A DNA stretch of 64,000 nt from Terriglobus roseus DSM 18391 (GTDB taxonomy: Bacteria; Acidobacteriota; Terriglobia; Terriglobales; Acidobacteriaceae). Of this stretch, positions 42,762 through 52,474 are shown one piece after another. Positions within the stretch are counted from its first letter, which is position 1, and each line of letters starts with the position of its first letter. The stretch is taken from the NCBI RefSeq assembly GCF_000265425.1, contig NC_018014.1, positions 5,022,001-5,086,000 on the forward strand, written 5' to 3'. The notes under the pieces are model-generated. The model had not been told where the DNA came from. It did no database searches and was given only the letters and a program-made list of their open reading frames with translations. Both the position numbers and the translations under genes were made by a program.

Positions 42762-43991
42762 ATGCCAACCCTGCGTTTTCCTCGCCTGCTGCCCGTTGTC
42801 GTCGTCGCTGCTTCTGCCGGCGTCGCAAACGCGCAACCGTTTCTCCTCCCCGCCATCACCTCCGTTTCAGAAAACGCCAGCGGCACACAGATCGTCATCG
42901 CGGGTTTCGGCTTCGGTAATAAGCCTCACGGCGTAACCATTGGCGGTACGAAACTCACCGTGACCGCGGAGACCTCTTCCTCCATCACGGCACAGCTCCC
43001 GGTGAATATCGCGCCCGGTTCCTACCTGCTCACGGTGGTTGGCCAAAACTCGTTCCTTCCCCTCTTCTTCGCGGTAACGCTGGGTACCCAGGGCGTGCAG
43101 GGCGCTACCGGCCCCGCTGGTCTTCCGGGTCTGCCCGGACCAGCCGGTCCCGCTGGCGTTCCGGGACGTGCCGGCCTTACCGGCGCGACCGGTCCCGTTG
43201 GACCTGCGGGAGCGACTGGCCTTACCGGCGCTGCCGGTCCCGTCGGACCCGCGGGAGCAGCCGGCCCAATCGGTCTTACCGGCGCTACCGGTCCCGTTGG
43301 GCCTGCAGGAGCAACCGGGCCTGTTGGCCCCGCCGGAGCAGCCGGCACAACCGGGCCTGTTGGCCCCGCCGGAGCAGCCGGCCCAATCGGCCTTACCGGG
43401 CTCGCCGGCCCCCAGGGAGCAACCGGTGCGACGGGCCCAATCGGGCTGACCGGACCGCAGGGGACAGCGGGCGTGATCGGACCTGCCGGACCGAGTGGCC
43501 CCACTGGGCCGCAGGGGACGGCTGGCCCTCTGGTCCTCAACGGCAACACCACGTTCCCTGCAACGGTCACGCCCAGTCAAAACGATGCCTATGTGGGCAC
43601 GCTCACAGGTGCCACGACCGCCGTCGTAAGCTCCACTGCCACGTTGCGGGCAGCGCAGCTTCTGCTGCCGACGGCATGTACGAACGTTACCCTTGCGGTT
43701 CGGGCAATCGGCGTGCCTCCGCTCGTGGCGGGCGTGATCGCGCTCGTCTACGGCAAGGACGCCGGCGGGGCAACAGGTACAAGCTTCCCCGCGACCGGCA
43801 TTGCTGGGAGATGCATCATTACCGGACCGCCTTCGGGAGGCAAGGGACTTCCACAAGGCGAGGCCACCTGCACGCTTGGCCCTGTGCAAACGCTTCCGGC
43901 AGTTCCCTACGTGTTGGAACTCCTGGCGGATAAGACGACCATGCCTGAATTCGCCAATGTAAATCTGTTGACTACGCTGACGTGTCAGTAA
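42762..43991 (+). CDS. Secreted collagen-like protein with N-terminal IPT/TIG-like domain
   Basis: 409 residues, AGGAG 6 bases before the ATG, signal peptide ending ANAQ. Residues 28-106 form an IPT/TIG-like beta sandwich (PAITSVSENASGTQIVIAGFGFG...GGTKLTV...ITAQLPVNIAPGSYLLTV). About 50 Gly-X-Y triplets follow (about 108-258), rich in GPAGAAGPI- and GATGPV-type units, Pro in the X position. The last 150 residues (NGNTTFPATV to LTTLTCQ) are a separate domain shared with the next gene and likely the trimer-nucleating or surface head. Internal DNA is repetitive. Exported, probably outer-surface filament. Confidence 0.9.
   Translation: MPTLRFPRLLPVVVVAASAGVANAQPFLLPAITSVSENASGTQIVIAGFGFGNKPHGVTIGGTKLTVTAETSSSITAQLPVNIAPGSYLLTVVGQNSFLPLFFAVTLGTQGVQGATGPAGLPGLPGPAGPAGVPGRAGLTGATGPVGPAGATGLTGAAGPVGPAGAAGPIGLTGATGPVGPAGATGPVGPAGAAGTTGPVGPAGAAGPIGLTGLAGPQGATGATGPIGLTGPQGTAGVIGPAGPSGPTGPQGTAGPLVLNGNTTFPATVTPSQNDAYVGTLTGATTAVVSSTATLRAAQLLLPTACTNVTLAVRAIGVPPLVAGVIALVYGKDAGGATGTSFPATGIAGRCIITGPPSGGKGLPQGEATCTLGPVQTLPAVPYVLELLADKTTMPEFANVNLLTTLTCQ
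43312..43382 (+). repeat. Tandem 36-base direct repeat within the collagen-like gene
   Basis: A 35-base unit beginning CAACCGGGCC and ending GCAGCCGGC occurs at 43312-43346 and again at 43348-43382 with no mismatch seen. Period 36 keeps the Gly-X-Y frame (12 residues), so slippage would change length by four triplets. Confidence 0.85.
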
Positions 43992-44172
43992 GTTATCGCC
44001 CATACGGCGTTCGCGCATGAAGGATTGCAGCGACACGCCGCTTCTCGGCGCGGCCTCGATCCGCGGCAACCAGCGCCGCAAATGGCATTGATCCGCCAGG
44101 TACCGGACTAACTCAGTTTTCTAACTTCTTAGATTTACAAACTCAAACGAATCACACTTATTCAAGGACGAT

Positions 44173-45282
44173 ATGCAAAAGAAAGTGCTAGTTCTCGCCG
44201 CTGCCATCGCAGGCTGCGTTGCAGCGGTTCCTGCCCAGGTAACAACGTCCGCAAAGGTCATAACCTCCTGTGTTTCGAAAGTCACAGGCCTGGCGCGCAT
44301 CGTCGCATCTCCCGGCCTTTGCATCGACCGCTTCGAAAACGTCACGCAATGGAATGCGCAGGGTCCTGTGGGTCCGCAGGGACTATCGGGTTTACCAGGA
44401 GCCCCGGGTGCCCCGGGCACTGCCGGACCAGCGGGCGCTGCGGGGGCCCGCGGCCCAGCAGGCGCAACGGGCGCACAAGGGCCCGCCGGGGTAACAGGTT
44501 CGCCGGGAGTCGCAGGTCCAGTCGGGCCAGCCGGTCCCAACGGTGCCGCTGGCGCTGTTGGTCCAGTGGGTCCCCAAGGGGCCGCAGGTCCAATTGGGCC
44601 AGCGGGCGCCACAGGTGCCGCTGGTGCTGTCGGTGCAGCGGGGCCCCAGGGCATCGCAGGTCCAAGCGGGCTAACAGGTCTTACCGGGGCGGCGGGTGCT
44701 GTCGGTCCAGCTGGACCCCAAGGTGTCGCGGGTCCGATTGGACCTATGGGTGCCCCCGGGGCGACCGGGCTGCCTGGCGTCACAGGGCCAAGCGGGCCGA
44801 CCGGGCCAACCGGACTCACCGGCCCCCAGGGGCCTGCTTCTCCGTACTTGCTGTCGGGCAACATAACCATTCCGGACTTGACGGCTGGGCAATACCCTCA
44901 ACAATTTTTTGCGCCTCTTTCGGGAGTTACGACAACGCCTGCAACAACAACCTATGCCGCAAGAACTCTTCAACTGCAGATACCGGCTACCTGCACGCAG
45001 GCCACCTTTGCCATCAAGGCATACATCTCGACAGGGATTACGGCCAGAGCCTCTCTTGTCTACGGTCTTGATAAATACGGAGCCCCAAGCTTCTATTTTT
45101 ACAATATCGCAAGGAGCGCGCTGCAATGTGATCTCACAGGTCTTGAGGAAGGCCCAGCGTCGTGCTCGGTTGGTCCCGTCGCGGTAGATCCAAAGAACGC
45201 GTACGTGCTTTCGATTAGCGCCCCAAACGGGAGCCAGTATCTGTCGGGTGATACCTTCCTGACGACCCTGACCTGCCAATAA
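44173..45282 (+). CDS. Secreted collagen-like protein, paralog of the preceding gene
   Basis: 369 residues; signal peptide ending VPAQ, Cys-containing N-terminal segment (TSCVSKVTGLARIVASPGLC), Gly-X-Y tract about 64-222, and a C-terminal domain of about 145 residues ending FLTTLTCQ, matching the LLTTLTCQ end of the first collagen-like gene and also holding CTQATFAIKA, YGLDKYGA and LQCDLTG. The IPT-like domain is replaced by a short Cys-bearing region. Likely forms hetero- or homotrimers with its neighbour. An AAGGA site lies before the ATG. Confidence 0.9.
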   Translation: MQKKVLVLAAAIAGCVAAVPAQVTTSAKVITSCVSKVTGLARIVASPGLCIDRFENVTQWNAQGPVGPQGLSGLPGAPGAPGTAGPAGAAGARGPAGATGAQGPAGVTGSPGVAGPVGPAGPNGAAGAVGPVGPQGAAGPIGPAGATGAAGAVGAAGPQGIAGPSGLTGLTGAAGAVGPAGPQGVAGPIGPMGAPGATGLPGVTGPSGPTGPTGLTGPQGPASPYLLSGNITIPDLTAGQYPQQFFAPLSGVTTTPATTTYAARTLQLQIPATCTQATFAIKAYISTGITARASLVYGLDKYGAPSFYFYNIARSALQCDLTGLEEGPASCSVGPVAVDPKNAYVLSISAPNGSQYLSGDTFLTTLTCQ

Positions 45283-45335
45283 GGATTACTTGCTAAAAGA
45301 AGACGAGGGCAGTCTTGCCCGTAGTCACTTGAGAT

Positions 45336-45374
45336 GCTGGCGTGGTGCAACATAGATGAACGCACCACGCCAGC
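45336..45374 (+). terminator. Perfect 13-bp hairpin downstream of the collagen-like genes
   Basis: GCTGGCGTGGTGC pairs exactly with GCACCACGCCAGC across a 13-base loop, 53 bases after the second collagen-like stop. There is no T-run, so it may be an mRNA-stability hairpin rather than a classic terminator. Confidence 0.6.
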
Positions 45375-45782
45375 AACTGCTACACCGTGTTGTGCAAGTT
45401 ATCCCTACAGCAAATCAATAGGCGTCCAGCATAGGAAACTCAGCACCAACCAGGCCGCCTGCGTGCGAATGGTTGGCGATTCCACAACAGTTGGAGCTTG
45501 CATATGGCAGGTAGGTAGTCGCTCCACGCCGCCTTACGAAAGGGCTCAGCCCTTTCAAGCTGTGTGCTGCCTGATATCAAGCGACTCGCAGCATCGGAGT
45601 GGTGTTCCTATACAGCGAACCTCCGTCTTTGAAATCGGCCAGCATCTTCGTTTTCGTTGGGTTCTTTAGAAGAGCTTGCAGAACCGCAACGTTGGAAGAG
45701 TTAGTCTTACGCAGCTATGAAGGAGTTCCGATAGCCGCCGGGGGGATAAGTGGGAAGCGCGTAGCAGTTTCCACTTCTCCAA

Positions 45783-46016
45783 CCGCATGTTGTTTCTCAG
45801 CCATGCCTCCGGTGATAATGGGCTGTAGCCCCGCGAGTAGTATGGTTTGACGGTGTTGTAGTGGACGACCATCGTTCGGCCAACACGCGGAGCTATTTGA
45901 TCGAGTAGAAGATTCATGAACAGCCTCGAGCAGCTACGCTCCATCTTCGACAAGAGCGGTTTGGGCACGGTGCTGACCGCATGTCGGGAATCGAAAAGCG
46001 CGTCGCGGGTTACCCG
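45783..46016 (-). pseudogene. Degraded IS3/IS481-type transposase C-terminus
   Basis: On the minus strand the frame reads VVHYNTVKPYYSRGYSPLSP then EAWLRNNM, the usual HYNTVRPHSSLGYRPPAPEA end of rve-type transposases. The part before it (SKMERSCSRLFMNLLLDQ) no longer matches, and no DDE residues are visible. The surrounding 45375-46736 shows no intact gene. Confidence 0.55.
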
Positions 46017-46736
46017 CAATCTGTAGTTTTAGGAATTCTTTCGCGTAGCTTCTGAGGCGATGTTTGTCTTAGAGATGCCACTCCGAGCGTCCTATGATGA
46101 TCTCGGCCGCCTGCTAACTGTCCTTCTCGAAGCACTTCCGCCATTGTTCGCGTGTGTACCGACGATCTGTTGTTCCGACTTACTACGAATAGCGGCACAA
46201 ACGCTACGACAAGCAAATACTTACGCTACATGACAGCACAGCACACAGAATTGGGCTGAAAGGTTCGCAACTCCATCTGCACCGTCCCGACCAACTGTCG
46301 CACTCTCCTCTTCGCATACAGAAGATCTACGCCCGACCAAAGAGCATCACCAATGTGTGCCAAAGTTTAAATAATGTGATCAAACCGTGACACAGAATGT
46401 GAAAGCTACAGACAGGTCAGGGTTCTTGGCAAGCTCAGCGCTTAGTCCCATACAAGCAGGATGCTCAATCTTCTGTATACGATACTGATTAGGAACAATC
46501 GCGACAAAGAGAGTGTGCTCAGAAAACCAAAAGGATTGTAAAAAGCTGCAGTCCTGCTGTTAGAAGAAACAACCAGCCAGAGCGCTCGACATCCAATATG
46601 GACCACTACAAGCCAGTCAAGTGGGTTTGGTGGCTTAGTCTAAGCCACGCTAGCCCGCATTCAGCACGGCTCAGCTGATAGTGTCCTCTTGCTGCGCTGT
46701 GTCAACACTTCAGGTCACTCTGCAAAGGAGATATCT

Positions 46737-48452
46737 ATGCCACCATCTCGCCACAAAGTCTGCGGAACGAAGAAACACTCGAGAACTTTCACAAAAAAGG
46801 TCAGAGCGTTAGCCCTTTCTGTGCTACTTGGCTCCACCTGTAGCTTGATAGCGCAGGAACCAGCGGGTCTGACGAACTACTACGTCAACAACGTGAACGG
46901 GAACGACAGTAACGACGGCCTGACAACTCAGACCGCATGGCGATCTCTAAACAAAGTAAACCAGTTCAACTTCTCTTCGCCGTCCGCAGTGTTACTGTAT
47001 GGCTCCCAAATCTTTCAAACCATGCTGATTGGGAAGTTAAACCTTCAGTACGTGGGCAGCTACGGCCCGACTGGCTCTTGCTCTTGGAATAATGGCTCTC
47101 CGTCCTGCGTAAACCGACCGATCATCGATCCAACCAAATCGATCCCGTCGGCCTCCTGGCAATCTGTCGACGGTGCCACGTATAAGGCACCGTTCCCATC
47201 TATAGCCTATAAAGTCTTTGTTGATGGGGCGTACGCACCAACCACTCCTCTACAACCCCCCACCAACGGCTCTCCATCCGGCGTGATGCAACAAGCTGGA
47301 ACGATGATCTCAGACGGCACGTTCATCTATGTGCATCTCTCGGATAACAGCAGCCCAGCAAATCACGACATCAGGATTGCCTCTTCCGATATGCCGTACG
47401 GCATCATTACCGGAGAGGCGGGAAATGTGACGATCGACGGCCTTGTGGTTGCGCACGCTCCCGTCGCTGGCATCGCCATCCTGAATCCGGACAACAGTCC
47501 TGGCCACGCGACAGGCGGCAACGTGACAGTCGAAAACTCTGCCATCTATAACTCCGGCTCTACCGTATACAACAATGGGACGCTTGAGCCGCTTACGGAC
47601 CCACAGACGTTTGCAAAGACCGATGCAAATATTGCGGTGATTCCGGCCGCAGCCGGCCAAGCAATGATTCATAACATCCTCATCATGCAGGCAATGATTG
47701 GGCGATTAGACGTACCCTCGAATACGAACAATTACGATGGCGCAGGCATATCGCTCAAGGACACGTACCAAGCTTATCTACAGAATGTTCAGATCGCCAC
47801 AGTGAATGGTTGGGGGCTCTCCGTCGATGACTATTACTCAACATCAGAGGACTGTCAGGGACTGACTGTTCAAACGCTGGAAGTCACCAATTCAGAGGGA
47901 AACATTCGCATTGCTGGATGTAGCACCGTCTCGGTCACCGACGCGACGGTGCACGACTCGAAGGGGAATGGGTTTCAGCTTCAGCCAGGACACAACCACG
48001 CAGCCAACTACATCACGCTGACCACTCCGACTATTCACGACCTGACTTCTGCATATAGCGGATTGCTTTACAACGGCATTGACACTAATTGGGCAAAGCA
48101 TCTGACTGTAAACAACGCAACCATCTACAAGGTCGCAGAGTCATCCATAACCCTCGAGGATGATGGGGTGGGCGAAGACGTAGCGTCGACCGGCTTCTCT
48201 TTGAACAACAGCAACTTGGATGCCTCACAGAACAGGAAGGCAAATGGGGGCGCATGCTCAGCCACTGAAACTTGCTTTCCTCTATACGTCCGCGACAATG
48301 CTCTTGCCCTTAATGACTGGTCGGTTCATAGCCTCAATCTCACACCGGTAGCTGCAACGATGAAGGTGGCGAGGTGGGGTGCCGCAAGCGCCTCGGATCC
48401 GAACCACGACCTCACACAGGATCAGTTCAACCAGGCGATCGCTGGTCACTAG
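46737..48452 (+). CDS. Secreted right-handed parallel beta-helix protein
   Basis: 571 residues from ATG at 46737, chosen for the AAAGGAGATATCT site just before it. Basic N-region then a hydrophobic stretch (ALALSVLLGSTCSLIAQ). The mature part starts YYVNNVNGNDSNDGLTTQTAWRSLNKVN, the usual opening of pectate-lyase-like/DUF1565 helices, and continues with repeated strand pattern (GNVTIDGLVVAHAPV, GNVTVENSAIYNSG, GNIRIAGCSTVSVTDATV). No catalytic residues could be fixed. Likely polysaccharide-binding or lyase/epimerase, outside the cell. Confidence 0.82.
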   Translation: MPPSRHKVCGTKKHSRTFTKKVRALALSVLLGSTCSLIAQEPAGLTNYYVNNVNGNDSNDGLTTQTAWRSLNKVNQFNFSSPSAVLLYGSQIFQTMLIGKLNLQYVGSYGPTGSCSWNNGSPSCVNRPIIDPTKSIPSASWQSVDGATYKAPFPSIAYKVFVDGAYAPTTPLQPPTNGSPSGVMQQAGTMISDGTFIYVHLSDNSSPANHDIRIASSDMPYGIITGEAGNVTIDGLVVAHAPVAGIAILNPDNSPGHATGGNVTVENSAIYNSGSTVYNNGTLEPLTDPQTFAKTDANIAVIPAAAGQAMIHNILIMQAMIGRLDVPSNTNNYDGAGISLKDTYQAYLQNVQIATVNGWGLSVDDYYSTSEDCQGLTVQTLEVTNSEGNIRIAGCSTVSVTDATVHDSKGNGFQLQPGHNHAANYITLTTPTIHDLTSAYSGLLYNGIDTNWAKHLTVNNATIYKVAESSITLEDDGVGEDVASTGFSLNNSNLDASQNRKANGGACSATETCFPLYVRDNALALNDWSVHSLNLTPVAATMKVARWGAASASDPNHDLTQDQFNQAIAGH

Positions 48453-48494
48453 CAGAGGACCCTCCTTTCCAGCCAGAAGGGCGCGTGTTACGTC

Positions 48495-48528
48495 TGTGTC
48501 TGGTGTGCCGACTTTGGCACCAGACACA
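48495..48528 (+). terminator. Hairpin after the beta-helix gene
   Basis: TGTGTCTGGTG pairs with CACCAGACACA; inner GCC/GGC extends it. It lies 43 bases after the stop. No T-run. Confidence 0.5.
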
Positions 48529-48568
48529 CTCGTCAAGGAATGGTCGGGTGTCGTTTATTACATTGAAT

Positions 48569-50271
48569 GGGTTCTTGCACGCTTTTGGTGAAACAGGTAG
48601 TTGAGCGTGCGAACGCGTGTACAGGCGTTCGAATTAGGCCGAGTCGGGGACGCGCAGCCTGAGTAGATCGAAGCTGGCGCGTCCGTACATCTGCCGCTTG
48701 ATCAGCTTCAGCCGGTGTATCTGTCCTTCCACCATGCCGTTGCTCTATGGAAGCCGGAGCGCAGCGTCGACGGCAATACGATCCCGTTCGAGCCGGCGCG
48801 CGAACGATGTAGTGGAGAGTGCGCAGCGGCCTCAAGCCATTGTGACCATGCTGCGGCATCACGGTTGCGGATCATCTCGAAGAAGCCTCTGGCTGTTTGG
48901 CCGAGCGCTTCCATTTCTGGAGAATCTCTATACAGCGCCTTCAGAAAAGCGATGTCTTCTGGTATCTGCTTTCGTATTAGCCAGGCGACATGCTCCAGGC
49001 AGAGAGGCGGTCTTTTCTTCATGGGTGGTGTCAATTCGGATGTCCGCAAGGATACGAAGCGACGCTGTAGCCAGCGCCATACGCCGGATATATTTCCTCG
49101 GAAGCCCTGCTGCCTGATCTCGCGCCAGAGTTGTGACGCGTTGGTGCAGCCTTCCGCAAAACGCTCTCGAGATAAGGTCCGAACGCATCCACGTGGCTTG
49201 GGAAGACCCGGTGCTTGCGCTCCGGAAAGACTCCGGTTGTGATCCATCGCTGTACGGTTTGCAAGCTGATACCAACGCTTGTTGCTGCTTCCGCTTGGCT
49301 CTTGCCACGAGCAATCAGCTCGGTCATCTGCTGGTAGAGCTCAAGGCGGGCCTCCCTCTTCTGCTGCGTCCTCTGCGATGCGAGCGTCTGCGCCTCTGGA
49401 GCAGAAGAACGGACGAGCTGGGCTCCCGGAGAAGCTTCAAGGCGATCGCGGACTTCTCTCATCTTTCACGATGACGCTCAAGCGACCGGAGCAGTGTATC
49501 TACGAGGTTGTTCAGCAAGTGCCAGCGATCCGCAACTTGTACAGCGTTCGGAGCACCCTTACGGATCGCGTCAGCGAAGGCACCTGCACGATCCCGGCTC
49601 ACAACTTGCACGCTCGAATGCTGACGGAGCCATGCTGCTACGGTTTCTGAGTCGCGGGCTGGAAGCAGATCGATGACGCGCCCGCGCTCCAGGTCGCACA
49701 GCATCATTCCATCGCGATGGCCCTTCTTCAGGCCCACTCATCGATCCCAAGAACCCTTGATAACGAAGGCCCAGATGAAGGCGATCGCCTACGAAGCTCC
49801 ATAAAGAAGTGTCGTTCTGCTCGCGAACAAGCCCAGCTTGCGCGCACGTCTTGTACCTGCCCGGCCACCGAGCGCAAGGGTAACCCAGCTGAGAGCATCG
49901 CTGGCCCGGCCGCTTCGCCGTGCGTAACGGCTTACGGTCCCCGGGAGTGGTTCGGTGAAGATGCGGCGCGCGCAGCACTCGTCTACACAGAAGAACTTGC
50001 GAGCTCGAAGAGCAATCTGCACCGGGATACCTTCCCAAGGCAAGTCTGCAAGCGTTTGCCAGTAGCGACTATGCACCCGGGATGACCGGGGGCCGCAGCC
50101 TGGACAGACAGCAACCACCTGACAGGCGCGGAGTTCTACGTGGATCAGGCCGGCCTTCGGGCGGAGGCAGACCAGCTCAACCTCTACACTGCTCGGGATC
50201 AGTCTTCCTCGGTTCATGGCTCTACATCTAAGACCCACACCGCCTCGTCACCAAAAAGCGTGCCAGAACCC
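48569..50271 (-). mobile_element. ISL3-family insertion sequence, decayed, both ends visible
   Basis: Left end GGGTTCTTGCACGCTTTTGG (48569) and right end, read inward on the other strand, GGGTTCTGGCACGCTTTTTG (50271) form imperfect inverted repeats of about 28 bases. Length 1703 bases, typical for ISL3. Flanks ATTGAAT (48562-48568) and ATTTAAT (50272-50278) may be an eroded target duplication. It separates the beta-helix gene from the sortase locus. Confidence 0.85.
48634..50217 (-). pseudogene. ISL3-family transposase, frameshifted
   Basis: The N-terminus reads AVCPGCGPRSSRVHSRYWQT (zinc finger) and LPWEGIPVQIALRARKFFC; the core GLKKGHRDGMMLCDLERGRV and VVSRDRAGAFADAI, VQVADRWHLL carries the DDE region; the end reads EGQIHRLKLIKRQMYGRASF. 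These blocks lie in different frames with intervening stops, so at least three frameshifts have accumulated and the gene is inactive. Confidence 0.85.
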
Positions 50272-50350
50272 ATTTAATTATCGAAGCTACAGCTACTGAA
50301 AAGGGGAAATCATCTGAGTGCAGCTACAGCCGCTTGTCTCTAATTTGCGA

Positions 50351-50860
50351 CTACTTCGGCTGAGGCTTAAGAGAAGCACTTCGCTTTCGCTCTGATTCGA
50401 CGTACCAGAGGAAGCCTCCGCTGACCAGACCCACAAAGGCGATCGGAAGCATGAGCAGATCGACCGCAAGTGCTGTACGGACGTCGCGCTCGCGGCCATC
50501 TTCGAATTGGAGCCAAGCGGTGTCCCCAACGCTGAAGCTGCTTGACGCGTTGAGCAGTATCCGCTGCACGTCATGCTTGATGCTGTCCTGTAGAGAAGTC
50601 GCATTCGTGCCGAGAGATTCAAGTGTCCGCAATTCATTTTCCTTCTGAGAGATCGTCAGGAGCGCATCGCGATGCTCTCGCTGCAAACGCTGCTGCACCG
50701 ACGCGGAGGGTATTGGGGCGGCAGCAGCATTGGCCCGTAGTACTTGTTCATGCACAAAATTTAGCTCGTTCAAATCGTGAGATCTCTTCCACACCGCGAG
50801 GAGTGCAAGTACGACGGAGACCACCAGAGTGGTCATTCGGATAGAACCTAGTCCGGGCAA
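50351..50860 (-). CDS. Membrane protein with two helices and a coiled-coil-like middle
   Basis: 169 residues from TTG (50860, GAGGA 6 bases upstream); ATG at 50836 is an alternative. Helix 1 (about 10-25), a polar charged helical middle (QQRLQREHRDALLTISQKENEL...SIKHDVQRI), helix 2 (about 132-154), basic C-terminus. Divergent from the LPxTA gene. Function unknown; the position next to a sortase pair hints at an envelope role. Confidence 0.6.
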   Translation of the reverse strand: MPGLGSIRMTTLVVSVVLALLAVWKRSHDLNELNFVHEQVLRANAAAAPIPSASVQQRLQREHRDALLTISQKENELRTLESLGTNATSLQDSIKHDVQRILLNASSSFSVGDTAWLQFEDGRERDVRTALAVDLLMLPIAFVGLVSGGFLWYVESERKRSASLKPQPK

Positions 50861-50979
50861 GAGTTCCTCAAAAAATGTTTCTATGGGACCACATCAAAGG
50901 ATATTTTCAGCAGGCAAACTTGCCCCGAGTCGATTCTGTCAATACCCTATTTGGGGCATCCTACTCGCCAGGAGTGTTC

Positions 50980-51813
50980 ATGTCCATCATCCGATCTGTC
51001 TCCATAGCTTCTCTCGTGCTCTCTTGCGCTGTCTGCGTTGCACAGGCCGGCCCGACTGCCTTCACCATGCCTCAGACGACGGCTGTACCCGGCGGAATTT
51101 TGCAGTCGGGCGATTACATTATCCAGATCGTTGACCATTTGAGCGATCGCTCAGTCGTCGAGGTCACGTCGCAAGGCAAAGCATCCAAGTTGACGTTCCT
51201 GGCAGTAGAGGCATCCAGTGCGTCCGTCGCTGCAGCCAGCGGACCGGTCCTTTGGAGCAAAGGTGCCCATGGACAGCGGTCACTTCGCGGGTTCAATTTT
51301 TCAACCGGGCAGCGCTTTGAGTTCGTGTATCCGAAGGACGATGCTGTTGCCCTCGCAAACGCAAACAAGGAGAGTGTCGTGGCGGTGGATACAGCGTCAG
51401 AGAAACGCCCCGAACTCTCAAAGCTGTCGCCGTCGGATCTCCAATTGGTCACGTTGTGGTCGTTGACCCCGGTAAGAATTGGGGCGGACAGTGCAGCCTT
51501 AAAGGGCATTGAGGCAAAGCGCTTTATCGCGAACACGAACACGAATGGGAATGGGAACCAGTCTGGGCAACTGACGGCGGCTTCCGTTACACCCACATCA
51601 CCCACGTCTGGCGCAGCGCCCGCGACGCGGAGCACCACCCTCCAACCGGTCCTGACGGCAAGCCTTGAAAGGCCACAACCAGTGATCAGGGCAAACCGTG
51701 GCGCATACGTAAAGCGGCTTCCAAAGACTGCTGGCTATACGCCTCTGGCTGGCTTCCTGGCTGTCATTTCCCTCGTCGGCGCGCTCTGCATGCGACTGCG
51801 GAGAACAGTGTGA
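50980..51813 (+). CDS. Secreted protein with LPxTA sorting signal (sortase substrate)
   Basis: 277 residues from ATG at 50980, where the signal peptide (SIASLVLSCAVCVAQA) begins; upstream in-frame codons have no signal. The mature region opens with QTTAVPGGILQSGDYIIQIV, a beta-rich domain of about 150 residues, a Thr/Ser/Pro linker, then L247-PKTAG, a hydrophobic helix (FLAVISLVGAL) and a basic tail MRLRRTV. This LPxT(A/G)-helix-positive tail layout marks a cell-wall-sorting signal. Its stop overlaps the sortase GTG start (GTGA), so the two form a dedicated pair. Confidence 0.82.
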   Translation: MSIIRSVSIASLVLSCAVCVAQAGPTAFTMPQTTAVPGGILQSGDYIIQIVDHLSDRSVVEVTSQGKASKLTFLAVEASSASVAAASGPVLWSKGAHGQRSLRGFNFSTGQRFEFVYPKDDAVALANANKESVVAVDTASEKRPELSKLSPSDLQLVTLWSLTPVRIGADSAALKGIEAKRFIANTNTNGNGNQSGQLTAASVTPTSPTSGAAPATRSTTLQPVLTASLERPQPVIRANRGAYVKRLPKTAGYTPLAGFLAVISLVGALCMRLRRTV

Positions 51814-52394
51814 GCTTTCGACAGGCCGCAGAACGTAGGGCAAGCTGGATCGAGAAGACTTGCTGGGTCTGCGCAGCACTTTTTTGCAGCCTGTACGCCG
51901 TCTCGATTTCTGCGCATCAATTAGCGATGAAACAAACTGGCGCCGAAGGATCGGTCAAAGGGCAGAAAACGTCAGCATCGACCTCCGGCGTGACTGGCAC
52001 TCTTCGAATTCCCTCCCTGCAACTGACAGCTCCAATGTTTGCGGGTTGCTCTCTCATCAATCTGGAAAAGGGAGCCTGTCATCTCGAAGGCTCAGCCAAT
52101 TTCGGCGGGCTGGGCAATGCCGCAGTCGCAGCCCATCGCGATAAGGATTTCCGCCCTCTGGAACGTGTCAGGAATGGTATGGACATACTCGTGTCGGATG
52201 GAGGCCAGGAGTACCTTTACGTCGTCGACTCACACGAAATCGTTTCACCAGAGGACATTCAGGTCTTAGAAATCCATGACCGACCGGAACTCACCCTGAT
52301 CACCTGCTATCCGTTCCACTACATAGGTTCCGCGCCAAAAAGATTTATCGTGCATGCGCATCTCGAAATCCGTATTGCAACAGCTACCGGCTAG
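51810..52394 (+). CDS. Class D-like sortase
   Basis: 194 residues from GTG at 51810. One N-terminal membrane helix (about 16-34), then the sortase barrel: LRIPSLQLTAPMFAGC, HLEGSANFGGLGNAAVAAHRD with catalytic H109, LITCYPFHYIG with nucleophile C166, and APKRFIVHA with R178. All three catalytic residues are present. Cleaves the LPxT motif of its partner between T and A and joins it to an amine acceptor. In a diderm acidobacterium the acceptor is unclear. Confidence 0.9.
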   Translation: MSFRQAAERRASWIEKTCWVCAALFCSLYAVSISAHQLAMKQTGAEGSVKGQKTSASTSGVTGTLRIPSLQLTAPMFAGCSLINLEKGACHLEGSANFGGLGNAAVAAHRDKDFRPLERVRNGMDILVSDGGQEYLYVVDSHEIVSPEDIQVLEIHDRPELTLITCYPFHYIGSAPKRFIVHAHLEIRIATATG

Positions 52395-52474
52395 GCCGAG
52401 TATTGGTTGCGCCTCTTGCCCAGCGCGGCACCCATCTCAATACATTACCGGGCGAGGGCCATAAGGGACACCAC

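Noticed and set aside
43090..43530. Repetitive DNA considered as a CRISPR array
   Set aside because: Period varies in multiples of nine bases and codes Gly-X-Y; no constant repeat and spacer structure.
42867..44081. Minus-strand Gly/Ala/Arg frames opposite the collagen-like genes
   Set aside because: They mirror the Gly-X-Y repeats of the plus-strand gene; no signal peptide or ribosome site.
46010..46216. Short minus-strand frame near the IS3-type remnant
   Set aside because: Fragments resemble several transposase styles (QWRKCFEKDS) in different frames but none clearly; left as part of the degraded region.
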